A stretch of DNA of 64,000 bases from Neorhizobium sp. JUb45 (GCF_004343585.1 NZ_SLYW01000011.1:78709-142708), one strand, 5' to 3'; shown: positions 42,436-52,054, numbered from the stretch's first letter. Translations and numbers: made by a program. The notes: a model not told the origin generated them from the letters alone.

Positions 42436-43335
42436 CTAAAGCCCGTTCGAACTCAACAATCGCCTATTCGCCCGACGCTCCCAAACGACCAGAACCAGGC
42501 TGGATGCCACGATCAGCATGGCGCCTGCGAAAACATTTTCGGCCGGGATTTCTGCCCAAACCAGATACCCGAACACGAACGCCCAAATTAGTCCCGTATA
42601 CTCAACGGAGGCCAAAGCTGACGCCGGTGCATACCTAAATCCCTCGTATACGAGATATTGCCCCACTGTTGCGACGATGCCGAGCGCAAGCATCAGCAGC
42701 CATCCCTCGGCATCCGGTGTTTTCCAAACCCACGGGAAAGACGCTGCGCAAGCAATGGCAAACAGAAAGCTTGTCGCATACATCTGGGCGAGCGTGGTTT
42801 CACTCCTGCTGACGAGACGGATCAGTATGGTGCTGAGAGCCCAGCAGAAACCCGCGGCAACGCACATCGCGGCCGGGAGAAAGCTTGCGGAGTTGCCCGG
42901 ATTGGCGGCGATGAGAACGCCGACGAAACCGATGAGACAGGCAAGCCAGCGGCCTGGCCCGACGGTTTCCTTGAGGATGAAAATCGAGAGCACCATCACC
43001 ATCACGGGTGCCGAAAAATACAGCGTCGTGAGCTCTGCCAGACCAAGCCACTTGGCCGCATTGAAAAACAACAGCCAGGCCGCCAACATCAACGCCGCAC
43101 GCAAGACAATCGTAGACCTGTGAGGGCTTTTCAAGATGGAGGCGTGTCCACGGATGCGAGCCAGCACCCCGGCGATGAGAACGATGACGACACTTCGAAA
43201 GAATAGTATTTCGGGGACTTCGTAATCCGCCACGAGCCACTTCACGATGGCGTCCTGGAGGGCAAAGCAGCTGTATCCAGCCGAGGCCAAGGCGATACCG
43301 ACGAGCGCCCTACCCTGCTCATTCACCTTAGACAA
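42436..43335 (-). CDS. EamA-type DMT-superfamily transporter
   Basis: 299 residues with ten predicted membrane helices in two repeated halves (EamA/RhaT type). Signatures include FFRSVVIVLIAG, YFSAPVMVMVLSIFILKE ending with GPGRWLACLIGFVGVLI, and in the second half YEGFRYAPASALASVEY and WAEIPAENVFAGAMLIV. Such proteins export or import small metabolites; the substrate is unknown. It stands apart from its neighbours and ends with its own terminator. Confidence 0.87.
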   Translation of the reverse strand: MSKVNEQGRALVGIALASAGYSCFALQDAIVKWLVADYEVPEILFFRSVVIVLIAGVLARIRGHASILKSPHRSTIVLRAALMLAAWLLFFNAAKWLGLAELTTLYFSAPVMVMVLSIFILKETVGPGRWLACLIGFVGVLIAANPGNSASFLPAAMCVAAGFCWALSTILIRLVSRSETTLAQMYATSFLFAIACAASFPWVWKTPDAEGWLLMLALGIVATVGQYLVYEGFRYAPASALASVEYTGLIWAFVFGYLVWAEIPAENVFAGAMLIVASSLVLVVWERRANRRLLSSNGL

Positions 43336-43571
43336 TTCATACCCCTGCCCTCACACCCGGTCGGCCGATTCTGCCAACCTGCTGGTTATTGATCCCAAAA
43401 GCGAGCGCAGCGCAATGATGTCAACATGTGACACACAACCTGCAGGGGACGTGGCCATCACAGGCCGGAGCCGAAGCTGGGATCCGGCCTGAACATCGCG
43501 CCAGCGGCAGCCGATCTTCAGGACGAGGAGCCAAGCCTCATTCGAAAGCCGGACGCGAAAATGAAGTTTCC

Positions 43572-44978
43572 TTACATTTTATAGGATCGCTTGGCCAAAC
43601 CATAGGCAAGATCATGGGCAACATCCAAAGCCTCATGCTCCCCGAGGCGGCCGGAGACAACCATGCTGGCGAGGAAGCCGCAATCCACACGCCTTGCGAC
43701 ATCATGGCGGGCGGGTATCGAGCAGAAGGCACGGGTATCGTCGTTGAAACCCACGGTATTGTAAAAGCCCGCCGTTTCGGTCACGGCTTCGCGATAACGC
43801 CGCATACCTTCGGGGCTGTCGTAGAACCACCACGCCGGTCCAATCCTCAGGCAGGGATAGGCCCCGGCCAGAGGTGCGAGTTCCCGCGAATATGCGGTCT
43901 CGTCCAATGTGAACAGGATAACTGTGAGGTCGTGCCGCATACCGACCGCATTCAACAATGGCTGAAGTGCGGTCACGTAATCGGTGCGACCGGGAATATC
44001 AAAACCCTTGTCACGGCCGAACATTGCCATCACGCTGGGCGAATGGTTGCGGCGCGAACCCGGATGGATCTGCAACACAAGGCCATCTTCCAGGCTCATC
44101 CGCGCCATCTCCGTCAGCATCTGGCCACGGAAGGCATCGGCTTCGGTGGCCGAACATGTACCTTTGAGAACCTTATGAAAGAGTGCTGCGGCTTCATCCT
44201 GCGGCATATCCTCGGTTCTCGCAGAAGGATGCCCGTGATCTGAGGATGTCGCGCCATATTGCTTGAAGAAAGCACGCCGGGCACGATGGGCGTCGAGATA
44301 GCCCGTCCATGTAGTCGTATCAAAGCCGGTCTGCTCGCCCATCAACATGATGTTTTCGGTAAAGCCCGCCATTTCCGGGTCGACAACATTGTCAGGCCGG
44401 TAGGCGGTAACGACACGTCCGTCCCATCCGCTTTCACGGATCATCTTATGCCAGCGCAGGTCATCTGTCGCTGCTTCCGTTGTGGCGATCGCCTCGATGT
44501 TGAAACGCTTGAACAGCGCGCGCGGCCGAAATTCCGGCTGCGAAAGGCAGGCCGAGATATGACCGTAATACCAGTCGGCCGTATCGGCATTCAGTCTCCG
44601 GTCGATGCCAAACACCTCCTGAAAGGAGTGATCCAGCCACAGGCGCGACGGCGTGCCGCGAAAGAGATGATAGTTCTCGGCGAACAGTCGCCAGATATTT
44701 CGGCCATCCGTTTCCACCGGCCCGCCATCGGCACGCGGTACGCCGAGATCGGCTATGCCGACACCCTGCGAGACCAGCATGCGGAAGACGTAATGATCCG
44801 GCGTGACGATCAACTGCGCCGGATCCGGAAATGCAGCATCTTCCGCATACCAGCGCGGATCGGTATGCCCGTGCGGGCTGATGATCGGCAGGTCGCGCAC
44901 CTGATCGTAAAGCTCACGAGCAATACGTCTCGGGCGCTCTTCGGTCGGCAACAGTCGATCGTCATCCAGCAGTTTCAT
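43572..44978 (-). CDS. uxaC: Uronate (glucuronate/galacturonate) isomerase
   Basis: 468 residues, the normal UxaC length; AAAGG lies 8 bases before the ATG. Visible hallmarks are the metal-site SPHGHTDPRW (34-43), LWLDHSFQEVFG, a TTEAATDDLRWH block, VVTAYRPDNVVDPE, LQIHPGSRRNHSPSVMAMFGRDKG and VGFNDDTRAFCSIPARHD. The enzyme (EC 5.3.1.12) converts D-glucuronate to fructuronate or galacturonate to tagaturonate in the cytoplasm. It is the last gene of the ABC-importer operon, which therefore most likely brings in uronates or uronate-containing oligosaccharides. Confidence 0.93.
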   Translation of the reverse strand: MKLLDDDRLLPTEERPRRIARELYDQVRDLPIISPHGHTDPRWYAEDAAFPDPAQLIVTPDHYVFRMLVSQGVGIADLGVPRADGGPVETDGRNIWRLFAENYHLFRGTPSRLWLDHSFQEVFGIDRRLNADTADWYYGHISACLSQPEFRPRALFKRFNIEAIATTEAATDDLRWHKMIRESGWDGRVVTAYRPDNVVDPEMAGFTENIMLMGEQTGFDTTTWTGYLDAHRARRAFFKQYGATSSDHGHPSARTEDMPQDEAAALFHKVLKGTCSATEADAFRGQMLTEMARMSLEDGLVLQIHPGSRRNHSPSVMAMFGRDKGFDIPGRTDYVTALQPLLNAVGMRHDLTVILFTLDETAYSRELAPLAGAYPCLRIGPAWWFYDSPEGMRRYREAVTETAGFYNTVGFNDDTRAFCSIPARHDVARRVDCGFLASMVVSGRLGEHEALDVAHDLAYGLAKRSYKM

Positions 44979-45016
44979 GGGGATTGCCTTTCCTGATTGC
45001 GTTTCAACGGGCCGGG

Positions 45017-46300
45017 TCAGAAATCGACCAGCTCTGACACTTCGACCGGCAAACCGGTCTGGAACGAACGGTTCGCGGCAAGACCGGTCAGGATCGACAT
45101 GGCGCCATCGCGGAAATCCGCAGCAAAAGCAGCGCCAGAATTCGCACCGCCAAAGATATCGGCAAGCATGCGGTTGTCGCCGCCGCCATGCCCGCCCTCA
45201 CCCATCGCCACGGGCACGACACGCGGCTCCCCATGCAGCGGAAAATGATAGAGCTGGATGCCCTTGGCAGCACCTTCCTTATCGGACGAACCACCGGCGT
45301 TGATGTAGGAGGTCTCGCGCACCATCAGTTCGATGCGTCCCTTCGAGCCGTTGAAGGCAACGTTGAACCCTTCCCAGGGTGCATAGGTGTTGAGCGAATA
45401 GGTCATCACCGTGCGGTTCCGGTAGCGGACCATGACCTGCATCGTATCTTCGATGCTGATGCCGTCGCCAAAAACGTTCTGATCGCGCTGGTAGCCGTCT
45501 TCATGCTCGGCATCCCAATAAAGCGCCTTCTGCACCGGGCTGTCGGTCAGGTCGATCGCAAACGGGTCGACCTTGGCCGCCTGAACTTCGGTGGTGCGGG
45601 TATAGGGCGTGAACAGGCCACGCTCCTCGGCATTGGCGCGGCCGTAAAACCGCAGGTCGCCCATACCGAACACGGTCTGCGGCTGGCTCTGTAGCCAGAA
45701 ATTGACGAGGTCGAAATGGTGGGTTGATTTGTGCACCATCAGGCCGCCGCTATTGCGCTTGTCGCGGTGCCAGCGGCGGAAATAATCGGCGCCATGTTTA
45801 GTGTCGAGCAGCCACTCGAAATGCACGGAAAACACCTCGCCGATGCCCCCCGAGGCGATGATGTCGTGAACCGCAGCATTGTGCGGCGCGTAACGGTAGT
45901 TGAACGTCACCCGCACCGAGCGGCCGGTGCGCTTGGCTGTATCGATGATCTGCTGGCATTTGACGACATCCGTCGTCATCGGCTTTTCTGTGATGACGTC
46001 GCGACCGGCTTCGAGTGCAGCGATAATGTAGATGTGGTGCGTGCGGTCGATCGAGGTGACGATCACGACGTCTGCGCCGGTCTCTTCCAGCATGCGGCCA
46101 AAATCTTCCGCCTTGTAGGTGGGCAGGTGCTGATAGCCGAACTCCTCAACTAGAACCTTGTTGGTGTAGTCCATGCGGGTCTGGTTGGTATCGCACAGCG
46201 CCACCAGTTCACCATGCTCGCGGTAGTCGCGTGCGATGGCCTCGTAGAACATGCGGGCGCGGGCTCCGGTGCCGACAAGGACGTATTTCTTCTTGCTCAT
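45017..46300 (-). CDS. Gfo/Idh/MocA-family oxidoreductase
   Basis: 427 residues with AGGAG before the ATG at 46300. The N-terminal Rossmann domain starts KYVLVGTGARARMF, with ALCDTNQTRMDY, a VIVTSIDRTHHIY segment and the family motif TEKPMTTD (about 98-105). The C-terminal alpha/beta domain has WHRDKRNSGGLMVHKSTHHFDLVNF. The family oxidises or reduces sugars and inositols using NAD(P). It lies between the importer and uxaC, so a sugar acid or its glycoside is the probable substrate. Confidence 0.88.
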   Translation of the reverse strand: MSKKKYVLVGTGARARMFYEAIARDYREHGELVALCDTNQTRMDYTNKVLVEEFGYQHLPTYKAEDFGRMLEETGADVVIVTSIDRTHHIYIIAALEAGRDVITEKPMTTDVVKCQQIIDTAKRTGRSVRVTFNYRYAPHNAAVHDIIASGGIGEVFSVHFEWLLDTKHGADYFRRWHRDKRNSGGLMVHKSTHHFDLVNFWLQSQPQTVFGMGDLRFYGRANAEERGLFTPYTRTTEVQAAKVDPFAIDLTDSPVQKALYWDAEHEDGYQRDQNVFGDGISIEDTMQVMVRYRNRTVMTYSLNTYAPWEGFNVAFNGSKGRIELMVRETSYINAGGSSDKEGAAKGIQLYHFPLHGEPRVVPVAMGEGGHGGGDNRMLADIFGGANSGAAFAADFRDGAMSILTGLAANRSFQTGLPVEVSELVDF

Positions 46301-46399
46301 CGAATATCTCCTCTTCCGTTCACACCAAACCGTTCCGATCGACGATGCCGATCCGGCGGAACCATGTTTCTGATCATTTCATGAGAAGGATGCTTCGCC

Positions 46400-47467
46400 T
46401 TATCGGGGCAAAGCACGGCCTTCGCTATCGAATAGGTGGCAGTTCTTCGGATCGATCCGCAATGCGACACTCTCGCCCGAACGGCATGGCTGCTGGCCGG
46501 ACAACATGACCGTCATCGCTTCCTGCTGAAAAGGTGGGAGGACATGCAGGACCGTGCTGCCGCCGAGATGTTCGACCAGCTCGATCCGCGCGTCGCAGAT
46601 CACCTGACCGGGACCATCGCCGATATCGATATGTTCCGGCCGAATGCCGAGCGTCAGCGTTTTGCCCGTCAGTGCCCTGCCGGTCTCGATGCGGTTCCCG
46701 TTCAGAATGACGCCGGTCGCATCGGCAACGCTAACGCTGGCAAAATTCATCTTGGGCGACCCGATAAAGCCGGCGACAAACTGGTTCTCCGGGTTGTTGT
46801 AGAGTTCAAGCGGCGAGCCCGCCTGCATGACCTTGCCAGCTTTCAACACGACGATCTGGTCGGCCATGGTCATCGCCTCGACCTGATCATGCGTGACATA
46901 GATCATCGTATTGCCGAGCCGCTCATGCAGCTTGGTGATCTCGACGCGCATCTGCACGCGCAATTCCGCATCGAGATTGGAGAGCGGTTCGTCGAACAGA
47001 AAAATTTTCGGATCGCGCACGATCGAGCGACCGATGGCGACGCGCTGGCGCTGGCCACCGGAAAGCGCCTTGGGCTTGCGCTGGAGATAATCGGTGATCT
47101 GCAATGTTGCGGCCGCTTCCCGGACGCGGCGATCGATCTCTTCGCGTTTGTAGCCTGCCGTTTCCAGACCAAAAGCGAGGTTCTTGTAGACGCTCATATG
47201 CGGATAAAGCGCATAGGACTGGAACACCATGGCGATGCCGCGCTTCGAGGCGGCTACATCGTTCATGCGTTCACCGTCGATGAGAAGATCACCACCGGAA
47301 ATCGTTTCCAGACCGGCGATCATGCGCAGCAGCGTGGACTTGCCGCAGCCGGAAGGGCCGACAAAGACGGTAAATGCGCCCGGCTTGATTTGGAGATCGA
47401 TGCCCCGGATGACATCCAGTGCGCCGAAACGTTTTTCGACATTGTTGAGTGTGATAGTCGTAACCAT
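46400..47467 (-). CDS. Sugar ABC importer ATPase (UgpC/MsmK type)
   Basis: 355 residues from the ATG at 47467 (GGAT 6 bases upstream). Walker A GPSGCGKST (about 38-46), Q-loop FQSYALYPHMSV, signature LSGGQRQR, Walker B IFLFDEPLSNLDA and the His-loop VTHDQVEA are complete, and a C-terminal OB/TOBE domain (TLGIRPEHIDIG) is present. It powers the permease pair encoded upstream and probably forms a carbohydrate importer of the CUT1 class. Confidence 0.93.
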   Translation of the reverse strand: MVTTITLNNVEKRFGALDVIRGIDLQIKPGAFTVFVGPSGCGKSTLLRMIAGLETISGGDLLIDGERMNDVAASKRGIAMVFQSYALYPHMSVYKNLAFGLETAGYKREEIDRRVREAAATLQITDYLQRKPKALSGGQRQRVAIGRSIVRDPKIFLFDEPLSNLDAELRVQMRVEITKLHERLGNTMIYVTHDQVEAMTMADQIVVLKAGKVMQAGSPLELYNNPENQFVAGFIGSPKMNFASVSVADATGVILNGNRIETGRALTGKTLTLGIRPEHIDIGDGPGQVICDARIELVEHLGGSTVLHVLPPFQQEAMTVMLSGQQPCRSGESVALRIDPKNCHLFDSEGRALPR

Positions 47468-47525
47468 TCGCGTATCCAAAATTCAGCCACCAGAGGACTG
47501 ACCAAAAGGGGCTGGCCAAAGGGTT

Positions 47526-48401
47526 TCAGCGTTTCATGCCTGTCGTGGCGATACCTTCGATCAGCAGGCGCTGGAAAAACAGGAAGATCAGGAAGATCGG
47601 CACCAGCGACAGGACCGACATGGCAAACAGCTCGTTCCAGCTGGATGTGCCACTGGAGTCGATGAACGAGCGCAGGCCTAGCTGGACGGTGTAGTTGCGC
47701 ATTTCGCTGATGTAGATTAGCGGCCCGAAGAAATCCTCCCAGGTCCAGATGAACGAGAAGATCGCAGCCGTTGCCAGAACCGGCATGGAAAGCGGCAGGA
47801 TGATCTTCCAGTAAATGCGCCATGCGCTGCAGCCGTCCATGCGCGCCGCCTCATCGAGCTCCTTCGGGATGCCACGGAAAAACTGCACCATCAGGAAGAT
47901 GAAGAAGGCATCGACGGCAAAATATTTGGGAAGGATCAGCGGCCACCACGTATTGACCCAGTCCAGACTGCGGAACAGCACATATTGCGGGATGAGCGTC
48001 ACATGATAGGGCAGCATCAGCGTGCCGAGCATGAGCGCGAACCAGAATCCGCGCCCCCAGAATTGCAGTCGCGCAAAGGCATAGGCCACAAGTGATGCCG
48101 CCAGCACATTGCCGATGGTTGCCAGGACGGCAATGACCAGCGAGTTCAGGAAGAACTGCCCGAAATTGATCTGCAGCCCGAACCAGCCTTTCGGATAGGC
48201 CTCGACAGTGACCTGCGAGGGAATGAGCCCCGCATCGCCACCGAACAGTTCCGAGGCAGGCCGGAGAGAACCGGACAGCATCCACAGGATCGGGTAGATC
48301 ATCACGAAGCAGATCGCGATCAGGATGACATGGCGGACAGTACCCGACAGTCTTGGATGCGAGGAACCATGCCCCGGCATTTCGTGCACAGCATCAGTCA
48401 T
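47526..48401 (-). CDS. Carbohydrate ABC importer permease (MalG-like)
   Basis: 291 residues, six hydrophobic segments. The EAA loop is seen as ELDEAARMDGCSAWRIYWKIILPLSMP. It overlaps the other permease by 8 bases (48394-48401), so the two are co-translated. Confidence 0.92.
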   Translation of the reverse strand: MTDAVHEMPGHGSSHPRLSGTVRHVILIAICFVMIYPILWMLSGSLRPASELFGGDAGLIPSQVTVEAYPKGWFGLQINFGQFFLNSLVIAVLATIGNVLAASLVAYAFARLQFWGRGFWFALMLGTLMLPYHVTLIPQYVLFRSLDWVNTWWPLILPKYFAVDAFFIFLMVQFFRGIPKELDEAARMDGCSAWRIYWKIILPLSMPVLATAAIFSFIWTWEDFFGPLIYISEMRNYTVQLGLRSFIDSSGTSSWNELFAMSVLSLVPIFLIFLFFQRLLIEGIATTGMKR

Positions 48402-49335
48402 CGTAATGCACCCAGTATTTCGTTGTCAGGAAGGAGATCGCGGTGAACACGGCGATGATGGCGACAAGCACCCAGGCGAGAGCCGAGGCATAGCCCATGC
48501 GGAAATAGCTAAAACCTTCCTGATAGAGATAAAGCGTATAGAACAGCGTCGAGTTGATCGGTCCGCCGGAACCGCCGGAGATGACGAAGGCAGGCGTAAA
48601 TGCCTTGAAAGCCTCGATCACCTGGATGACCAGATTGAAGAAGATCACCGGCGACAGAAGCGGCAGAGTGATGCGCCAGAACTGCCGCGAGGGCGATGCG
48701 CCGTCGAGACTTGCCGCCTCATACATGTCGGTCGGGATCTGGCGCAGGCCGGCGAGAAAGATGATCATCGGCGAACCGAACTGCCACACGGACAGGACGA
48801 CGAGCGTGTAGATCGAGTAATTCGGGTTTGAAATCCAGCTTGGACCGATAATGCCGAACTGCGCCAGAATGCCGTTGACCATGCCATCGGCTGCAAACAG
48901 CTGACGCCACAGGACGGCGATTGCGACCGAAGTGCCGAGTAGCGATGGTAGATAGAAAACCGCCCGATAGATCGGCAATCCGCGCATACCACGGTTCAGC
49001 ACCATGGCGACAGCCAGCGCGAAGGCCAGCTTCAACGGCACGGATAAGGCGACATAGATCAGCGTCACCTTCATGGATGCCATGAACTTCGGATCTGCCG
49101 TGACCATGCGCACATAGTTCTGAGCGCCGATAAATTCCGGCGCGTTCAGAAGATCGAAGCGTGTGAACGACAGATAGAGCGATGCAAGCGCCGGTCCCAG
49201 CGTCAGGCAGAAGAAGCCTATCAGCCAGGGCGACAGAAACAGATAGCCCGCGCCGTTTCTTCTGATCGCCCCCATAAAGCGGCCCTCCGGCCGCCTCACG
49301 ATGCTCGTCTCATGTAAATTCTGCACGGCCATCAT
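48394..49335 (-). CDS. Carbohydrate ABC importer permease (MalF-like)
   Basis: 313 residues with six membrane segments and an EAA loop DMYEAASLDGASPSRQFWRI. The first codon at 49335 shares a base with the stop of the binding-protein gene, indicating coupling. Forms the channel with the MalG-like partner. Confidence 0.92.
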   Translation of the reverse strand: MMAVQNLHETSIVRRPEGRFMGAIRRNGAGYLFLSPWLIGFFCLTLGPALASLYLSFTRFDLLNAPEFIGAQNYVRMVTADPKFMASMKVTLIYVALSVPLKLAFALAVAMVLNRGMRGLPIYRAVFYLPSLLGTSVAIAVLWRQLFAADGMVNGILAQFGIIGPSWISNPNYSIYTLVVLSVWQFGSPMIIFLAGLRQIPTDMYEAASLDGASPSRQFWRITLPLLSPVIFFNLVIQVIEAFKAFTPAFVISGGSGGPINSTLFYTLYLYQEGFSYFRMGYASALAWVLVAIIAVFTAISFLTTKYWVHYDD

Positions 49336-50627
49336 CAGGCCCGCTTCAGGATGGCTGTTGCTTCATCCACCAGATTGGCGCCGGCCTGCTCGGGTGTGAC
49401 GGCCTCGAACGACGCTTCCTGGCTGATGCGGATGAGCACGTCGTTGATTTCGCCCGCACCACGCGGCGGCGCCGGCGGCAAAGGTCCAACCAGCGGTGTG
49501 ATGGCCGATACGAGTTCGACAACCTTGCGGGCGTTGGGGTTGAGGTCGGCCATGATGGCGTCGCGGATCGCCGGAGACGCAGGAACGCCGCGATCGAGAC
49601 CGAGGATTTTTGCACCTTCCGGCTCTGCAATCAGGAAGTTGATCAGTTTCGCCGCGGCCTCCGGGCTCTTGGAACTGGAGGAGATCGCGAACAGCTGCGA
49701 AGGCTTGAGATATTGGCCCGGCTTTCCGCCGTCCTGTACCGGGGTGCCGGTCGCCGTCAGTTCCGCCGGGACGAGCTTCTGGCAGCCTTCGAACTGGTTG
49801 GAATGCACGAAATCGGTTGCCGAACGCCCATTGACGATCGGCGAGGTTTCCGGCGACTGCTTATAGAGCGCCTGCACATCGGCGGCCACGCAACTGCCGA
49901 CCTTGCGCATTTCCGCCCAATAGGCGAACCAGCGGCCGGCATCGGCGGCGTCATAGGCCAGCGTGCCATCCGGATTGTAAAGCGCCTTGCCCTGCGTGCG
50001 CAGCCAGATTTCGAATAGGGTTTCCTGACCGCTGCCGTCTGCCGTGGCGCTCAGGCGCTTGTTCTTGTTACCCTTGCCGAAGGCGGCGCATTTTTCGGCA
50101 AAACCGTCCCATGTGGTCTTCAGATCCGGCACCTCGGCGCCCGCTTCACCCCATGCCTTCGCGTCGAAAACCAGTGCGAAAGCATTGACGCCGACATTCC
50201 CGCCATAAAGCTTGCCATCAACGGAGCAGCTGTCGAGATTGACCTTGCCAAAGTCCTCCAGCTTCAGCTGCTTGCCGAGATATTCATCCAGAGGACGGAT
50301 CGCGCCGCGCCGCGCGTATTCGAACATGTAGCGGTAATCCATCTGTATGAAATCCGGTGCATTGCCGCCCGCAACCTGCGTGGCCAGACGCGCCCAATAA
50401 TCATCCCAGCCCATGAATTCCGCCTGTATCGCGGTCTGCGGATTAGCCTGCTTGAAAAGCTCGATGGCAGCGTTGGTGCGCCGCGCGCGCTCGTCGCCAC
50501 CCCACCAGATCATGCGGATATTTGCGGCTTCCTGCGCAGTCGCGCGAGTGCCTGAAAGCAACGGCAGTGTCATAGCTGCCAACCCGGCGCCGATGAAGCG
50601 GCGCCGACCAAAATGACTCATAGTCAT
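49335..50627 (-). CDS. Extracellular sugar-binding protein of the ABC importer
   Basis: 430 residues; GGAGG lies 5 bases before the ATG at 50627. The N-terminus is a Tat-type signal (GRRRFIGAGLAAM, with cleavage after TRATAQ near residue 32), so it is exported folded to the periplasm. The mature part has the family-1 solute-binding layout: RMIWWGGDERARRTNAAIEL, FMGWDDYWARLATQVAGG and APDFIQMDYRYMFEYARRG. First gene of the operon that ends with uxaC, so binding of uronates or uronate oligosaccharides is inferred. Confidence 0.9.
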   Translation of the reverse strand: MTMSHFGRRRFIGAGLAAMTLPLLSGTRATAQEAANIRMIWWGGDERARRTNAAIELFKQANPQTAIQAEFMGWDDYWARLATQVAGGNAPDFIQMDYRYMFEYARRGAIRPLDEYLGKQLKLEDFGKVNLDSCSVDGKLYGGNVGVNAFALVFDAKAWGEAGAEVPDLKTTWDGFAEKCAAFGKGNKNKRLSATADGSGQETLFEIWLRTQGKALYNPDGTLAYDAADAGRWFAYWAEMRKVGSCVAADVQALYKQSPETSPIVNGRSATDFVHSNQFEGCQKLVPAELTATGTPVQDGGKPGQYLKPSQLFAISSSSKSPEAAAKLINFLIAEPEGAKILGLDRGVPASPAIRDAIMADLNPNARKVVELVSAITPLVGPLPPAPPRGAGEINDVLIRISQEASFEAVTPEQAGANLVDEATAILKRA

Positions 50628-50769
50628 GTCATCCTCCCGAGATGATATCCATCATGTCCGCGAATGCGAACGAGACAGGTTTCGCCGACAGAACCCCTCC
50701 TTGAGCGTGCCGACGATTCAGAGACTAGCGGTCACGGACCATATGGACAAATAGAATATTTCGGCCCAA

Positions 50770-50788
50770 TCATAAAAATCCTTTATGA
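50770..50788. promoter_or_regulatory. Perfect inverted repeat upstream of the LysR gene (likely LysR box)
   Basis: TCATAAA (50770-50776) and TTTATGA (50782-50788) flank AATCC, ending 15 bases before the LysR ATG at 50804. The symmetry and its place in the divergent promoter region suit an autoregulatory LysR site, from which the binding-protein operon could also be controlled. Confidence 0.5.
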
Positions 50789-50803
50789 CTCTGAGAGGTC
50801 GAG

Positions 50804-51724
50804 ATGGATAAGGGGCTGGAACATTTCATAGCGGTGGCCGAGGCCGGAACCTTCATGGCAGCGGCGGAAATCCTGCATATTTCGCAGCCGGCCCTGAGCT
50901 ACAATATCAAGCGGCTGGAACAGTCGCTGGGCGTCGAGCTGTTCTACCGCTCGGTGCGCGGCATCGAACTGACGCCCTATGGAGAGACGCTGTATAACAG
51001 CGCCATTTTCATGTCCCGCCTGCACACCAATGCGCTGGCGGCGATCGCAAGGCAGAAAGCCGAGCTCGAGGAGGGCATCAGCATCGGCACCGGCTATTCC
51101 ACATGGATCCTGCTTTTGAAGGATTACGTGATCGAGCATTTCCAAAAACATCCGGCAGCGCCAATCAATGTGAGTATCGGCAACATGATGCGCTGTATGG
51201 ACCAGTTGATCGCCGGTGACATCGCACTTTTTATGGGTCACCGTATCGATCATCTGAAGCCGGGGCTGGCTGTGGATTTCATTCCACTGGGGTTCGCGAC
51301 CGATGGATATTTCGTCCGCAACGGCCACCCGCTTCTCAACCGCACGCATTCGATCGACGAGGTACGCGCGTATCCGACGACAATGGCCAACCCGACGGAT
51401 GCCAGACAGAAACGCCTGACCTTGGGTACGGGAACACAGGATCTAGACGGGACTGGACACGCATTTGCATGCAATTCCATGGATGCCTGCATTGAGTTCG
51501 CGCTCAAAACAGACGCCGTGCTCATACACAGTGACGTATTGAAGGGGTATTTTTACCAAAAAGGGCTGCGGGAGGTAAAGATCGACAAACCAAGTCGACG
51601 TCGCCAGGCGGTGATGGGTTTTTATGTTCTGAGCGAGGGGCGGACAAAGCCTAAAATTCAGGAGATCATCAAATCCATTTCAGCCCGGGCCGAGGCGGCG
51701 GGACTGTTTCCGTCCGCGATTTGA
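50804..51724 (+). CDS. LysR-family transcriptional regulator
   Basis: 306 residues; GAGAGG lies 5 bases upstream. The N-terminal winged helix has FIAVAEAGTFMAAAEILHIS followed by QPALSYNIKRLEQSLGVELF and YRSVRGIELTPYGE; residues 90-290 form the effector-binding domain. It is transcribed divergently from the uronate importer operon, so it most likely regulates that operon in response to its substrate. It ends just before the sRNA terminator hairpin, which can also serve on this strand. Confidence 0.9.
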   Translation: MDKGLEHFIAVAEAGTFMAAAEILHISQPALSYNIKRLEQSLGVELFYRSVRGIELTPYGETLYNSAIFMSRLHTNALAAIARQKAELEEGISIGTGYSTWILLLKDYVIEHFQKHPAAPINVSIGNMMRCMDQLIAGDIALFMGHRIDHLKPGLAVDFIPLGFATDGYFVRNGHPLLNRTHSIDEVRAYPTTMANPTDARQKRLTLGTGTQDLDGTGHAFACNSMDACIEFALKTDAVLIHSDVLKGYFYQKGLREVKIDKPSRRRQAVMGFYVLSEGRTKPKIQEIIKSISARAEAAGLFPSAI

Positions 51725-51793
51725 ATGCAAATCGCTTTGGCTTGCCAACAATGAAAAGAGGCCGGAGGCGTCACCTGCGCGCCTTTGGCAGAA

Positions 51794-51830
51794 ACGAAAA
51801 AGCCTGCCGCGGGAGGAGGTGCGGCAGGCT
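51794..51830 (-). terminator. Terminator of the sRNA, probably bidirectional
   Basis: A 9-base-pair stem GCCTGCCGC/GCGGCAGGC with CCTCCTCCC in the loop is followed by five T on the minus strand. On the plus strand the same stem is followed by TTTT, so it can also end the LysR transcript. Confidence 0.8.
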
Positions 51831-51958
51831 TTTCGAAAAAGTTGAACAACGGCTGGGAGGAGGAGTGCCGCTGTTCTGCCAGGCTTCCCTTGGGAGGAGG
51901 AGTGGGTCGCCTGAAACACGAAGCTCTGCGGGAGGAGGTGCATCGCTTCGTTGGGATT
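51797..51958 (-). ncRNA. Four-hairpin anti-Shine-Dalgarno sRNA (alpha-r14/NfeR1-like)
   Basis: On the minus strand CCTCCTCCC occurs four times (51938-51930, 51900-51892, 51863-51855, 51819-51811), spaced 37-44 bases apart, each in the loop of its own stem: CGAAGC/GCTTCG (51950-51919), CAGGC/GCCTG (51913-51880), GAACAGCGGC/GCCGTTGTTC (51876-51844, one mismatch), and the terminator stem GCCTGCCGC/GCGGCAGGC. Loops with CCUCCUCCC are the mark of the rhizobial alpha-r14 sRNAs, which pair with ribosome binding sites of transporter mRNAs. As I recall, those carry three such loops; this one has four. A TGTATAAA near 51966 could be the -10 box. The 5' end is estimated. Confidence 0.82.
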
Positions 51959-52054
51959 GTTTATACAGGATTCCTGAGGCCGGGTTAGCGCCATCATCGC
52001 AGTCCAGCCATGCACTCCGCGCAGATCGGCAATCGTAACTGCTTATTTAAGCCG

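Noticed and set aside
51811..51938. CRISPR-like array suggested by a 9-base motif recurring every 37-44 bases
   Set aside because: The motif is too short and only four copies occur; each is the loop of a different stem, which spacers would not form.
51725..51990. Short reading frames on both strands over the GGGAGGAGG repeats
   Set aside because: The four stem-loops with identical loops explain the repeats as structured RNA; the frames have no good starts.
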